NCBI GenBank assembly: GCA_016284235.1
Contig: JAEEOK010000018.1
Location: 38,267-102,266 of the forward strand
Source of the DNA: Succinivibrionaceae bacterium
GTDB lineage: Bacteria; Pseudomonadota; Gammaproteobacteria; Enterobacterales; Succinivibrionaceae
Reading direction: 5' to 3'
Length of the DNA stretch: 64,000 nt
This document shows positions 36,319 through 45,557 of the stretch, in pieces; within the stretch, counting starts at the first letter, position 1; each line of letters begins with the position of its first letter. A program made the translations under genes and the position numbers. A model generated the notes under the pieces. That model was not told the origin of the DNA, did no database searches, and saw only the letters and a program-made list of their open reading frames with translations.

Positions 36319-38182
36319 TGCGATCCTTTATCAGCTGCTCAACGCTGATCCTGCTCACTTCCTTCTGACCGGAGAAAAAATCATCAAGGTTAATTCCGGA
36401 ATTAAAAAAAAGATTCACCGCATCAACGAGAGTATAGGATCGCTTTTTAACAGCGGCGTCAATCACAGCAGTCCGGAGAGACTCTTCATCGCTGCACCCG
36501 GTGACAGCTTCTGAAAACGCCGACATGATTCCGGCAATATCGTAGCGCCGCAGACAGTCTGGCACACAGACGATCCTTAACGAATTTCCCTTAAACTGAA
36601 CGGAAAATCCCAGTGATATAAGAATTTTCTCATTCTGCTTCATTGCATCAATCTGAGCAGACTCAAGTTTTATCTGAACAGGGACAATAAGAGCTGAAGA
36701 AAGGGCACCGGTTCGATACACTTCTTTAAGATGCAGTCTGTCCATTTCAGACATTCTGAAAACATAAAGATCCTGATCATATCCGGCACATACACTGCTG
36801 TCGCAGATTCCGTAGATAACAGCCTTTGGCTGACCGGAGGATGAGGATAAAGTCTCCTCCCGGAAAACAGGATCTGAGACATTCGTCCTGCCTTCATGAT
36901 CAGATAAACCACCCATCCAGTCTGTGTATGCACCGAAGGAACCGGAAGAAGAGGAAAAACGTCCTGAACGGGAAAAATCACTGCAGGATTTGCCGGCACC
37001 GGAGGAAGTTCCGCAGGTTCCTCCAAAACTGCCTGAACCAGGTGAGCAGGACGAATAATCTGCAATAGAGCCTGAGCCGAAAGTAAAATCTTCACCGCAG
37101 GCGTCTGTCCCCGGCTGTGCAGTGCCTTCCTGATTCTGATATGCGTGGGCGTTATCCTTCACACCTTCTTCCGTTGCTATTCCGGCATCAGACAAAGCCT
37201 GCTGAACAGCAATTACAAAGAAATCATGAACCTCCCTCTGTTTGACAAAGCGTACATCATGCTTGGTCGGATGCACATTCACGTCAACTTCCGACGGATC
37301 CATGGTAAGAAACAGTATATAGTTGATCTTAACATCCCTGCCGTAGCACCCTGCATAAGCCTGACGAATGGCATGCATGGTATTTTTCTCCCTTATGGGC
37401 CGTCCGTTCAGAAAAAGAAACTGAACTTCAACATCCGTGCTCTCATCCGGTTTTGCAGGCAGAACAAAACCTGACAGCGTCATACCGTTTCTAACCATGT
37501 AGACGTTAAGCTGATTATCAGCAAAACCCTTTCCGAAAAGTGTATTAAGACGCTGAAGTCTCTGTTTTTCCTCAACTGCAGGAGGAAGACTGTACAAAGT
37601 CCTGCCGTCACTGATCAGAGTGAAGGCGACTGCGGGATTTCCAATTGCAAAAGTTTTAAAAAAATGAACAATGTGCTGTATTTCAGTACGGTCGGACTTT
37701 AAAAATCTTCTTCTCGGAGGAACGTTAAAAAACAAATCACGGACAATAACTGTTGTTCCGTCAGGATGGGATGCCGGCTGAATATCAGGTTCTTCAAAAA
37801 CCCCCTCCGCCCTGATCTGCCAGGCGGCCGGCTGCTCATGAGGTTTACTGATCAAAGTAAGTCTCGACACAGAGGCCACAGAGGCCAGCGCCTCTCCGCG
37901 AAAACCGAAGCTTACAATGGCAGACAGGTCATCCACATCAACAATCTTTGAGGTGGCATGACGGGTAAGCGCCAGAACCAGTTCGTCACGGGGAATTCCG
38001 CATCCGTTATCCCGGATCCTTATGAGCGTCTTTCCTCCGCCGGCTATTTCAATCTCGATTTTTGTGGCTCCCGCATCCAGAGAATTTTCTACCATCTCCT
38101 TGATTACAGATGCCGGACGCTCGACGACCTCTCCTGCAGCAATCTGATTTGTTACGAGCTGAGACAGTATTCTTATGGTCAT
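36308..38182 (-). CDS. mutL: DNA mismatch repair protein MutL
   Basis: GHKL ATPase linking MutS recognition to MutH/UvrD. From the ATG at 38182 it has 624 residues; an in-frame TTG at 38206 would run back into amiB. Motifs: QIAAGEVVERPASVIKEMVE with the catalytic Glu, DNGCGI, ATSKI and GFRGEALASVASVSRL. The C-terminal dimerisation domain (about 440-624) lacks the DQHAxxExxxxE endonuclease motif, as in other gammaproteobacterial MutL. The linker (about 345-430) is very Ser/Gly-rich. Confidence 0.98.
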   Translation of the reverse strand: MTIRILSQLVTNQIAAGEVVERPASVIKEMVENSLDAGATKIEIEIAGGGKTLIRIRDNGCGIPRDELVLALTRHATSKIVDVDDLSAIVSFGFRGEALASVASVSRLTLISKPHEQPAAWQIRAEGVFEEPDIQPASHPDGTTVIVRDLFFNVPPRRRFLKSDRTEIQHIVHFFKTFAIGNPAVAFTLISDGRTLYSLPPAVEEKQRLQRLNTLFGKGFADNQLNVYMVRNGMTLSGFVLPAKPDESTDVEVQFLFLNGRPIREKNTMHAIRQAYAGCYGRDVKINYILFLTMDPSEVDVNVHPTKHDVRFVKQREVHDFFVIAVQQALSDAGIATEEGVKDNAHAYQNQEGTAQPGTDACGEDFTFGSGSIADYSSCSPGSGSFGGTCGTSSGAGKSCSDFSRSGRFSSSSGSFGAYTDWMGGLSDHEGRTNVSDPVFREETLSSSSGQPKAVIYGICDSSVCAGYDQDLYVFRMSEMDRLHLKEVYRTGALSSALIVPVQIKLESAQIDAMKQNEKILISLGFSVQFKGNSLRIVCVPDCLRRYDIAGIMSAFSEAVTGCSDEESLRTAVIDAAVKKRSYTLVDAVNLFFNSGINLDDFFSGQKEVSRISVEQLIKDRNAV

Positions 38183-38189
38183 ATATCGT

Positions 38190-39884
38190 CTACCTGCAGT
38201 TTTCAACCCTGTAACGTGGATCGCGAAGATGATCTCTTATCGACTGAAAAATTGCATTTGCAATCTTTTTCTGATGGTCTGCTGAAGTCAGAAGCTTCTC
38301 CTCGCGTTCATTGGAGATAAATCCGGTTTCAACCAGGATCGAAGGTATATCAGGAGCCTTCAGTACCGCCAGAGATCTCTCATCAGGTCGGTATTTATGA
38401 AGAGTTGCAAACTTGGAAAAGTAGGTAATAATCCGGTTCGCCAGATCATATCCGGAATCCCGTGACTTTCCGGAGGTAAGATCGATTATCATATTTTTCA
38501 TATATTCATTGCTTTCACCGTTGGCGGCTGTTTCCTCAAGAACCTCGCTTGCACCGCCGAGCAGAAGTGAATGCTTTGACTCAGAATTGCTCATCTTCTG
38601 ATTTTCTCTGCCTGCACGGTCATTATTAAGCACAAGAACCGAGGCTCCTCTTGCAGATTTGTTGGCGGCGGCATCGGCATGAATTGATATGAGAATATCC
38701 GCATTCGCCTTTCTCGCCTTCTCAGAGCGCATATCCAGATCAACAAAAATATCTGAATTTCTAATCATTACAGCCTTCATATCAGAGGTGGCGTTTATCA
38801 GTTTCGCCAGTCTCCTGCTAATGGACAGCGTTACATTCTTCTCCTTGTGACCGGACGGTCCGGACGCTCCCGGATCCTTTCCTCCGTGTCCGGGATCTAT
38901 GGCAATAACAACCTTTCTCTTTTTACATCTGCCTTTAATCTGTCCTTCTTCCTCTGTTTTATGTTTTGCATCGGCTTCAGCCTTTGCTCTTGCTTCAGCT
39001 TTGCGTTTCTCCTCCGCTTCAGCCTTTCTCTTTGCATCGGCTTCAGCCTTTGCTCTTGCTTCGGCTTTGCGTTTCTCCTCCGCTTCTGCCTTTCTCTTTG
39101 CATCGGCTTCAGCCTTTGCTCTTGCTTCAGCTTTGCGTTTCTCCTCCGCTTCAGCCTTTCTCTTTGCATCGGCCTCGGCCTTTGCTCTTGCTTCGGCTTT
39201 GCGTTTTGCCTCCGCTTCAGCCTTTCTCCTTGCTTCAGCCTCGGCTCTTTCCTGTTCCTCCATATGCCTCATGTTAGCCTCATGAAGCTGCTCCTTTTTC
39301 AACCGTGCCTCATCGGGAGTAAGAACCTTTATGTTCTCCTTTGAAACGGTTTCGTTTTTTCCAGAAGAAACAGGGGATACCGGTCTGACATCACGGACCG
39401 CAGGATCCTTCCCGTTCTCTTTTTTATCCGCTCCTTCCGCAGATACTACTCCTGTTCTGCCGGAGTTCCTCTCGGCCTCGCTCCTGGTTGCACCGTTTAT
39501 GCGACTGTTAAGGAAATCAAGATATATGCGGTGATGAGTGTAGTTTGCCTGCGGTGCCAGTTTTCCAACAAGCGGCGACACATCCCATTTAAGAATAAAA
39601 TGGTAGCGTACGGTTTTACCCTCTCTTGAAACATCAACCTTTTCAACTATTTTTCCAAAATTTCTGTCCACTCCGGGAAGGGATGAGCCGTTTTCAATAT
39701 TTTTCAGCTCAAGCACCACATGATAAGGGGCGGTTTTTACCAGATTATGAACCGGGGAATCGACAAGATCAAAAACAATACGCGTCTTATCCGGCTGAAC
39801 GGTGGAACGTATGCGGACAATCTCATTGCAAAAAGCATCGAAACTGAATAAAAACAGAAACAGGAATATAATCAGTTGTCTCAA
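38190..39884 (-). CDS. amiB: N-acetylmuramoyl-L-alanine amidase AmiB with a long TolA-like repeat linker
   Basis: Periplasmic zinc amidase that splits septal peptidoglycan, activated by EnvC. 564 residues: signal peptide ([13 protein letters not shown]), AMIN domain (about 22-135), a Lys/Ala/Glu/Arg helical linker (about 195-320), and the Amidase_3 domain (about 325-560) with [30 protein letters not shown] and the closing [11 protein letters not shown]. The linker has near-identical 22-residue units ([20 protein letters not shown] plus KR) and resembles the TolA helix. The start is a TTG at 39884 with GGAGGG 7 bases upstream, overlapping the tsaE stop (TTGA). Confidence 0.97.
   Translation of the reverse strand: MRQLIIFLFLFLFSFDAFCNEIVRIRSTVQPDKTRIVFDLVDSPVHNLVKTAPYHVVLELKNIENGSSLPGVDRNFGKIVEKVDVSREGKTVRYHFILKWDVSPLVGKLAPQANYTHHRIYLDFLNSRINGATRSEAERNSGRTGVVSAEGADKKENGKDPAVRDVRPVSPVSSGKNETVSKENIKVLTPDEARLKKEQLHEANMRHMEEQERAEAEARRKAEAEAKRKAEARAKAEADAKRKAEAEEKRKAEARAKAEADAKRKAEAEEKRKAEARAKAEADAKRKAEAEEKRKAEARAKAEADAKHKTEEEGQIKGRCKKRKVVIAIDPGHGGKDPGASGPSGHKEKNVTLSISRRLAKLINATSDMKAVMIRNSDIFVDLDMRSEKARKANADILISIHADAAANKSARGASVLVLNNDRAGRENQKMSNSESKHSLLLGGASEVLEETAANGESNEYMKNMIIDLTSGKSRDSGYDLANRIITYFSKFATLHKYRPDERSLAVLKAPDIPSILVETGFISNEREEKLLTSADHQKKIANAIFQSIRDHLRDPRYRVENCR
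38951..39246. repeat. 66-bp tandem repeat inside amiB
   Basis: Units begin at 38983, 39049, 39115 and 39181, exactly 66 bases apart, with only a few C/T or A/G differences between units. The period is a multiple of three, so copy changes keep the frame. Confidence 0.9.
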
Positions 39885-40339
39885 TTCAGACCCTCCAGTA
39901 CTTTTTTGCCCTTATCGGAAACTGCCGTCATGCAGATTTCCCGGCCGCTTTCCAAATATGAAATACCTATCCGTATATCCGGTTCCGGGAAATATCCTTC
40001 CCCCATCTGCGGCCACTCCACAAGAACTACAGATCGGCCGTCAAAATAATCTCTAATCCCCATGAACTCCAGTTCTTCAGGATCCTTGAGGCGATACAAA
40101 TCAAAATGATAGACAGTGAACATATCCAGGTCGTAGCTTTCCACCAGCGTATAGGTGGGACTCTTCACGCTGCCGCTGTGACCCAGTCTGCGAAGAAACC
40201 CCCGGGTGAAGGTGGTCTTGCCCGCACCGAGATCCCCCGTAAGATAAACACAAACTCCCTGAATGCAGGCACCGGCCAGCGATGCTCCCGCAAGCTCGGT
40301 TTCCGTCTCATTCTCTAAAAATTTTCTATATTCAGTCAT
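39881..40339 (-). CDS. tsaE: tRNA threonylcarbamoyladenosine biosynthesis protein TsaE
   Basis: P-loop ATPase of the TsaB-TsaD-TsaE complex making t6A37. 152 residues with Walker [46 protein letters not shown] and [14 protein letters not shown]. It lies between nnr and amiB as in E. coli; the stop overlaps the amiB TTG start. Confidence 0.98.
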   Translation of the reverse strand: MTEYRKFLENETETELAGASLAGACIQGVCVYLTGDLGAGKTTFTRGFLRRLGHSGSVKSPTYTLVESYDLDMFTVYHFDLYRLKDPEELEFMGIRDYFDGRSVVLVEWPQMGEGYFPEPDIRIGISYLESGREICMTAVSDKGKKVLEGLN

Positions 40340-40344
40340 ACCAG

Positions 40345-41832
40345 CTAAACATTAACCAACTGTCTGATTCCGGGCAGCAGATCTGTAGGAAGAGTACCGA
40401 TAAAACCGTCTGCCGACGCCTGAACTCCGGCTCTGCCGTGAACCGAAACACCTATCCTTGCAGCCTGCGAACAATTCATACCCTGTGCAAGAAAGGAGCC
40501 TATGATGCCTGCAAGAAGATCGCCCATACCGCCTACTGCCATGGCTGCATTTCCTTCTGCACTTACAAGAGTGGATTCTCCGTCATAAATCACTGTTCCA
40601 TACCCTTTGAGCACAACAACAGCACCGAACCGCTCATAGAGTCTGACTGCCGTATTATATCTATTTTGTCTTACGGATTCGATATCAGTCTGCAAAAGCC
40701 TTGCTGCCTCCATTTCATGCGGAGTTATAACTGCGTTTATCAGTTTTCTGCAGTTTTTCGACAGCCAGTACAGTCCGTCTGCATCAACAACCTTCGGTCT
40801 GTCGGTATCTATGCACGCTTCAAAGATTCGTGCGGCCCTCTCATCTCTTCCAAGTCCCGGACCGAGCACCACGGCATGAGCCCACTGCAAAAGCTTCTGT
40901 ACATCTGCAAGACCCGCATCATCAAGAGGCCAGAGCATAACCTCGGGAGTGCCGGCAAAAATCAAAGGAATGCTTTCCGGACTTGCCGCAACCCTGACAA
41001 GTCCCGCACCGCTTCGCAAAGCCGCCATTGCCGACATTTTCAGAGCACCCGGCATTGACGGAGCTCCGCCGATCAGAGCAAGTCTGCCGCTGTCGTTTTT
41101 ATTAGATGAAGCCCTTCGCCGGGGAAGCTCTTCAGCAACCGACGGATCATCATACGAAAGACATCTGATGAGTGATTCACCCGAACACCGTTCCTTGACT
41201 CCCAAATCATTAAACTCGAGTCTGCCTATGTAGTCACATGCCACTCCTGTATAAAGTCCCGCTTTTCGTCTGAGCAGCATCAGAGTAAGATCCGAACGTA
41301 CAGCGTCAGAAAAACACGCCCCCGTATCTCCGTCAAGTCCTGAAGGTACATCTGCAGAAATAACAAAGCGCCCATGACTGTGTCTGTTGATGAATCCTAT
41401 CCAGTCAAGCATGGGCTGTCTGATTTCACCGCTTGTTCCAATACCCAAAAGGGCATCAACAAGAATATCACAGTCATCAGCAATGTCGTCGGAGAGCTGT
41501 GTCAGAATAATACCGCCTCCTGCCAGATATGTCTGCAGCGCCCATGCCGCCTCGGTACCTGCCCTTGGCTGCTTAAACTGAACACATCTGATTCTGCGGT
41601 ATCCTCTCCCAAGAAGAACAGACGCTGTTTCATATCCGTCACCGCCGTTGTTTCCCGGACCGCAGAATACCAGAATACCGGCATTTTTATCACCTGCTTT
41701 TTTTTCCACACATTCAGCCAGAGCCAACCCCGCCCGGTGCATCAGATCGCAGCACAGCCCGTTCTCATCACAATACCGTTTCTCTATATTCCTGATCTGT
41801 GATCCGGTATAAAGTTCTTTCTCAAGCTCCAT
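40345..41832 (-). CDS. nnr: Bifunctional NAD(P)H-hydrate epimerase/dehydratase
   Basis: Repairs hydrated NADH and NADPH. 495 residues with two domains: the N-terminal YjeF_N epimerase (about 1-215; [27 protein letters not shown]) and the C-terminal ADP-dependent dehydratase (about 235-495; [42 protein letters not shown] and [18 protein letters not shown], which holds the catalytic Asp). Five bases upstream of tsaE. Confidence 0.96.
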   Translation of the reverse strand: MELEKELYTGSQIRNIEKRYCDENGLCCDLMHRAGLALAECVEKKAGDKNAGILVFCGPGNNGGDGYETASVLLGRGYRRIRCVQFKQPRAGTEAAWALQTYLAGGGIILTQLSDDIADDCDILVDALLGIGTSGEIRQPMLDWIGFINRHSHGRFVISADVPSGLDGDTGACFSDAVRSDLTLMLLRRKAGLYTGVACDYIGRLEFNDLGVKERCSGESLIRCLSYDDPSVAEELPRRRASSNKNDSGRLALIGGAPSMPGALKMSAMAALRSGAGLVRVAASPESIPLIFAGTPEVMLWPLDDAGLADVQKLLQWAHAVVLGPGLGRDERAARIFEACIDTDRPKVVDADGLYWLSKNCRKLINAVITPHEMEAARLLQTDIESVRQNRYNTAVRLYERFGAVVVLKGYGTVIYDGESTLVSAEGNAAMAVGGMGDLLAGIIGSFLAQGMNCSQAARIGVSVHGRAGVQASADGFIGTLPTDLLPGIRQLVNV

Positions 41833-42130
41833 TGTAATTTCCGCCGCCTCCTTTTCAACCGCAAAAATAAAACACGGTTTATGTTCTATTCTAGCCTAAA
41901 ACTCGGTTAAAATACCTGCACGGGCCGTTTTTTTAATCACAAAAGCAAAGAAATTAAAAAGAAAAACGTGATAACATAACCGCGGTTCAGCTTCTTGGTC
42001 AGTTCTCAAAAGATCACCAGCGTCATCGTATTCAAACAAAACAGAACAGATTCGCTGCTGCATGAGTCGATTCGCATGCCGGAATAAAGACTGGATCTGC
42101 CGGTATATCACTGTCCTTTCAGGAATCATA
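41833..42130. other. Divergent nnr/queG intergenic region
   Basis: About 300 bases. No gene is supported; an in-frame extension of queG to 42062 exists but adds 23 residues without family counterpart. Promoters for both genes must lie here. Confidence 0.4.
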
Positions 42131-43240
42131 ATGGAAAAAAAACATGATATTGCAGCAAACGAAGACTGTACTGCAGCAGTTCTGAAAGCCGCCGCTGAAT
42201 GCGGATTTGATATGGCAGGTGTTTCAGGACTGGATCTTCCCGAGGATGAAATAGAAAAATATATTGAGTGGCTGAATCAGAAAAAATACGGCACAATGCA
42301 GTATCTTCCCGACGGACTTGAAATAAAACGCAATCCGGAAATTCTGCTTCCAGGTGCAATGTCTGTCATTTCTGTGGGATTGATATATAAATCCGGCATA
42401 ACTGAGGCTGCAGATTCCTCACACGGAATGATAAGCGAATACGCCCTGGGAAGAGACTATCACAAGGTTCTGAAAAAAAAGCTTAAAAATCTTTCAGAAA
42501 AAATCAGAAAACTGCATCCGGAACTTGAAGACAGGTTCTTCGTTGACTCGGCTCCTGTATTTGAAAAACTGTACGGTCAGAATGCCGGACTTGGAACAAA
42601 AGGTAAAAACTCTCTTTTGATCAATCCGCTTGCCGGCTCAAAATTCTTTATCGGTGAACTTATAACCAACCTGCCACTCAAACCGACCGGCAGACTCGAA
42701 TTCAATCCATGCAAAAACTGCCGCAGATGCATTGAGACCTGCCCCGCCCATGCAATAGGAGAATCAGGTGAAATAGACGCTTCAAGATGCATTGCATACC
42801 TTACTATTGAATACAAAGGCATCATACCGGATGAATTCTGTCAAAATATAGGAAACCGGATTTTCGGATGTGACGAATGCCAGAACTGCTGTCCATGGAA
42901 CAGAAGAAAAGTAATGCATCATGAAAAGGATTTTTCATGCCGCTACCAGACATCCGATCTTGCACTTGAAAAACTTCTTTCCATGACAGAGGATGAGTAT
43001 TTGAAATTTTTTGAAGGATCCGTAATCAGAAGAACCGGCTGGATCTGTTTTTTGAGAAATGTCATCATAGCAGCGGGAAATTCAGAAAATCAGGCATTGA
43101 AAAAAGATCTGGAAAAATATGCTTCACATGAGAATGAAATACTGAAAAATCATGCACAGAGAGCTTTGAAAAAACTTCAGGAATCCTGGTTTCTCAGAAT
43201 CGCAGAGCACCCGGATGCAAATGATCCGCAACCGGAATGA
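42131..43240 (+). CDS. queG: Epoxyqueuosine reductase QueG
   Basis: Cobalamin- and iron-sulphur-dependent reduction of epoxyqueuosine to queuosine in tRNA. From the ATG at 42131 (AGGA seven bases upstream) it has 369 residues (E. coli 379). YALGRDYHKVLKKKL, VDSAPVFEKLYGQNAGLGTKG and two [4Fe-4S] motifs, CKNCRRCIETCPAHAI and CDECQNCCPWN, are diagnostic. A HEAT-like C-terminal tail follows (LRNVIIAAGNSENQALKKDL). Divergent from nnr, as in E. coli. Confidence 0.97.
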   Translation: MEKKHDIAANEDCTAAVLKAAAECGFDMAGVSGLDLPEDEIEKYIEWLNQKKYGTMQYLPDGLEIKRNPEILLPGAMSVISVGLIYKSGITEAADSSHGMISEYALGRDYHKVLKKKLKNLSEKIRKLHPELEDRFFVDSAPVFEKLYGQNAGLGTKGKNSLLINPLAGSKFFIGELITNLPLKPTGRLEFNPCKNCRRCIETCPAHAIGESGEIDASRCIAYLTIEYKGIIPDEFCQNIGNRIFGCDECQNCCPWNRRKVMHHEKDFSCRYQTSDLALEKLLSMTEDEYLKFFEGSVIRRTGWICFLRNVIIAAGNSENQALKKDLEKYASHENEILKNHAQRALKKLQESWFLRIAEHPDANDPQPE

Positions 43241-43518
43241 TAAGCTCAGAGAGTCTGACATCACCCCGCTCATCAGAGTAAGCAGACAAAAAAACATTCG
43301 GTACTATCTCACACTATCAGATTAACATTCTTCAGATCCGAATCAACTTGATATATCTTATATTTGCAGATAGTGTTTATCTGATCATGCCGAAAAACAG
43401 CGTTCTTAGGGGCGTGGGCATAAGGCATAATCTTTCCTGCTAACAAGGACTGTTTTACCTGCGGATCCCCGGTCATATGCGGAAGGAGCAGGTAGGAATG
43501 AAAACAAAGGAGCGACAG
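43241..43518. other. queG/ppgK-like intergenic region
   Basis: About 280 bases with an 8-bp inverted repeat ACACTATC (43311-43318) and GATAGTGT (43369-43376). No gene or clear promoter is seen. Confidence 0.35.
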
Positions 43519-44277
43519 ATGCAGATTCTCGGTGTTGATATCGGAGGCACAGGTATAAAGGGTGCCATTGTTGAAACGGATACAGGCGAGCTGGTTACAG
43601 AAAGAAAGAGAATAGAAACACCAAGACCGGCTACTCCTGAAGCCGTGGCTGCAACACTCAAGCAGCTTGTAGATCAGTTTGACTGGAAGGGACCCATTGG
43701 CTGCGGATTTCCGGCAACTATTCACCACGGCGTGGCATTCACGGCAGCCAATATAGACGCAAGCTGGGTAAATACTGCCGTTGACAGTCTTTTTACTGAA
43801 ACCACCGGATGTGAATGCTTTGTGATCAACGACGCGGATGCCGCAGGTATCTGTGAAATGAAATTCGGTGCGGGAAAAGGTCGAAACGGTGTTGTAATGC
43901 TTCTTACAATAGGCACCGGCATCGGATCAGCAGTGTTCATCGACGGCAGACTGCATCCTAACACAGAACTGGGGCATCTGATCCTCGAAACCAAACACGG
44001 TTCCCAGAAGGCCGAACACTACTGCTCCGAAAGAGTCAGAGTGGAAAAGGATCTTGGATGGAATAAATTCGGACGCCGCTTCGGTCGTTTTCTCAATCGT
44101 CTGGAGTTTCTCTTTAATCCGGATTTGTTTATCATCGGCGGCGGAGTTTCCAAAAAGTTTGATCGCTTCTCGGATAATTTTACTCTGAGAACAGAGATAA
44201 AGGTCGCCGAGACTCTCAATCAGGCCGGAATTATAGGTGCAGCGGTTAACGCGGCACAGAAAAAGAGCGAAAATTGA
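43519..44277 (+). CDS. ppgK: ROK-family kinase, probable polyphosphate glucokinase
   Basis: Probably phosphorylates glucose, using polyphosphate and perhaps ATP. From the ATG at 43519 (AGGAG seven bases upstream; ATGs at 43498 and 43477 are alternatives) it has 252 residues, the usual PPGK length. Starts QILGVDIGGTGIKGAIVETD (phosphate 1 loop); then GCGFPATIHHGV, NDADAAGICEMKFGAGKG with the catalytic Asp, LTIGTGIGSAVFIDG, ELGHL and LFNPDLFIIGGGVSKKFDRF. The absence of the CxCGxxGC zinc motif of many ROK sugar kinases and the TIHHG segment favour PPGK. A strong terminator separates it from the glycosyltransferase gene. Confidence 0.82.
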   Translation: MQILGVDIGGTGIKGAIVETDTGELVTERKRIETPRPATPEAVAATLKQLVDQFDWKGPIGCGFPATIHHGVAFTAANIDASWVNTAVDSLFTETTGCECFVINDADAAGICEMKFGAGKGRNGVVMLLTIGTGIGSAVFIDGRLHPNTELGHLILETKHGSQKAEHYCSERVRVEKDLGWNKFGRRFGRFLNRLEFLFNPDLFIIGGGVSKKFDRFSDNFTLRTEIKVAETLNQAGIIGAAVNAAQKKSEN

Positions 44278-44295
44278 TTAACCTCCTATGAATTC

Positions 44296-44337
44296 AGGCG
44301 GAGCTCCATCTTCGGTATGGATGTTTCCGCCTTTTTA
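44296..44337 (+). terminator. Rho-independent terminator after the ppgK-like gene
   Basis: GGCGGA/TCCGCC outer stem with an inner TCCAT/ATGGA stem, followed by TTTTTAAT. Confidence 0.85.
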
Positions 44338-44354
44338 ATCTGAACACCTCAAAA

Positions 44355-45557
44355 ATGAAAATTCTGATTATAGTCCGCAAGCTCACCCAGGGCGGAGTTC
44401 AGCAGCAGACTGTTTCCTTTGCCAGGGCTGCAGTTGCTCAGGGGATCCAGACTCACGTGCTGATCCTGAAGAGTTCTCCCGATGAACTGAAACTTCCTGA
44501 AAACATCATAATCCACCGCATAAACATCAGAGAAATAATGTTTTCATCTTTCAGAGGGGTGGCGAGTTACCTTTACAGTCACATTCTTCTTCCTGCAATA
44601 TGTCCTAAAAGCAAGGACTACGGCACGGGAAGATTTCTCAGCAAATGGTTTAAAAAGATTTTTCTTGCTGATTTTGAACGAATATACGGCAAACCGGATT
44701 TTATTTTTATAAGAGCTCAGGGAGCTTTTGATCTCCTCAATGCCTACCGCTGTCCCGGTGTATGCTACAGGTATGTTGACGGAAATCCGCATGAATACAG
44801 GGACAGACTTCCGTTTATTAATCCTGTGGGAAAGTATCTCAACCGCCAGACCTACGGAAATGCCGACTTTATCTGCGTTTCATCAGATCTGGCTGCAAGA
44901 ATATCGGAAATTGCCGTCAGATCAGGTAAACCCGGCAATGTCACTGTATTCAGAAATTTTGTAGATATTGAAGAAATCAGACGGAAATCAGAGGATACAC
45001 CGCCGATTCCTCTGCCCGAAGGTGATTATATTGTATCAGTGGGACGACTGGTGGAAACAAAGCAGCAGCATCTGTGCATCAGAGCCATGAAACATCTTCC
45101 AGAAGAGCTTAAACTGGTAATAGTGGGCGACGGTCCCGAGAAAAAGCGGCTGAAAAAACTGGTGTCAGAGCTAAAACTTGAAGACAGGGTGTTATTTACC
45201 GGCAATGCATCAAACCCCTACCCTTATATTCTGAATGCAAAAGCACTTGTTCATACAAGCGAGAAGGAAGGTTTTGGACTTATTTTTCTTGAGGCGCTTA
45301 TTCTCAACACGCCGGTAGTAGCAATGGAAAGCATCGGAGGCATGAGGGACATTCTCAAAGGTCAAATCCTGTCAAATCAGATCGTACCCAGAAGCGTAGG
45401 CCTTCTGGCTGATAAAATAAAAGAAACCATCAGCAATCCCTATCAGAGCGTACCTGATATGTACAAGCACTACGATTCCAAAACAGCTCTCCATGAACTT
45501 ATTAACGAGGTACTGAAAAATGAACAATCCATATCACCTCAGACCGGTAAAAACTGA
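44355..45557 (+). CDS. Glycosyltransferase, GT4-like
   Basis: Retaining GT-B glycosyltransferase, probably cytoplasmic and membrane-associated, donor and acceptor unknown. 400 residues. N-terminal KILIIVRKLTQGGVQQQTVS is the GT-B acceptor-domain opening; the glycosyltransferase group 1 domain (about 215-370) shows YIVSVGRLVETKQQHLCIRA, KLVIVGDGPEKKRLKKLVSE, VLFTGNASNPYPYILNAKAL and the ExxxxxxxE-type HTSEKEGFGLIFLEAL. The last 38 bases overlap the downstream deacetylase gene, so the two probably work together. Confidence 0.9.
   Translation: MKILIIVRKLTQGGVQQQTVSFARAAVAQGIQTHVLILKSSPDELKLPENIIIHRINIREIMFSSFRGVASYLYSHILLPAICPKSKDYGTGRFLSKWFKKIFLADFERIYGKPDFIFIRAQGAFDLLNAYRCPGVCYRYVDGNPHEYRDRLPFINPVGKYLNRQTYGNADFICVSSDLAARISEIAVRSGKPGNVTVFRNFVDIEEIRRKSEDTPPIPLPEGDYIVSVGRLVETKQQHLCIRAMKHLPEELKLVIVGDGPEKKRLKKLVSELKLEDRVLFTGNASNPYPYILNAKALVHTSEKEGFGLIFLEALILNTPVVAMESIGGMRDILKGQILSNQIVPRSVGLLADKIKETISNPYQSVPDMYKHYDSKTALHELINEVLKNEQSISPQTGKN

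Noticed and set aside
38951..39246. CRISPR-like array
   Set aside because: The units abut without spacers, keep the amiB frame and encode a helical linker; no cas genes are present.
38847..39344. Long Cys/Phe/Leu/Ser-rich open frames on the plus strand opposite the amiB repeat
   Set aside because: They are the antisense of the 66-bp Lys/Ala/Glu repeat and exist in several frames at once; they have no ribosome-binding site and no family resemblance.
40282..41058. Plus-strand open frame of about 258 codons opposite nnr
   Set aside because: It lies wholly antisense to the well-supported nnr gene, shows biased residue use and has no ribosome-binding site.
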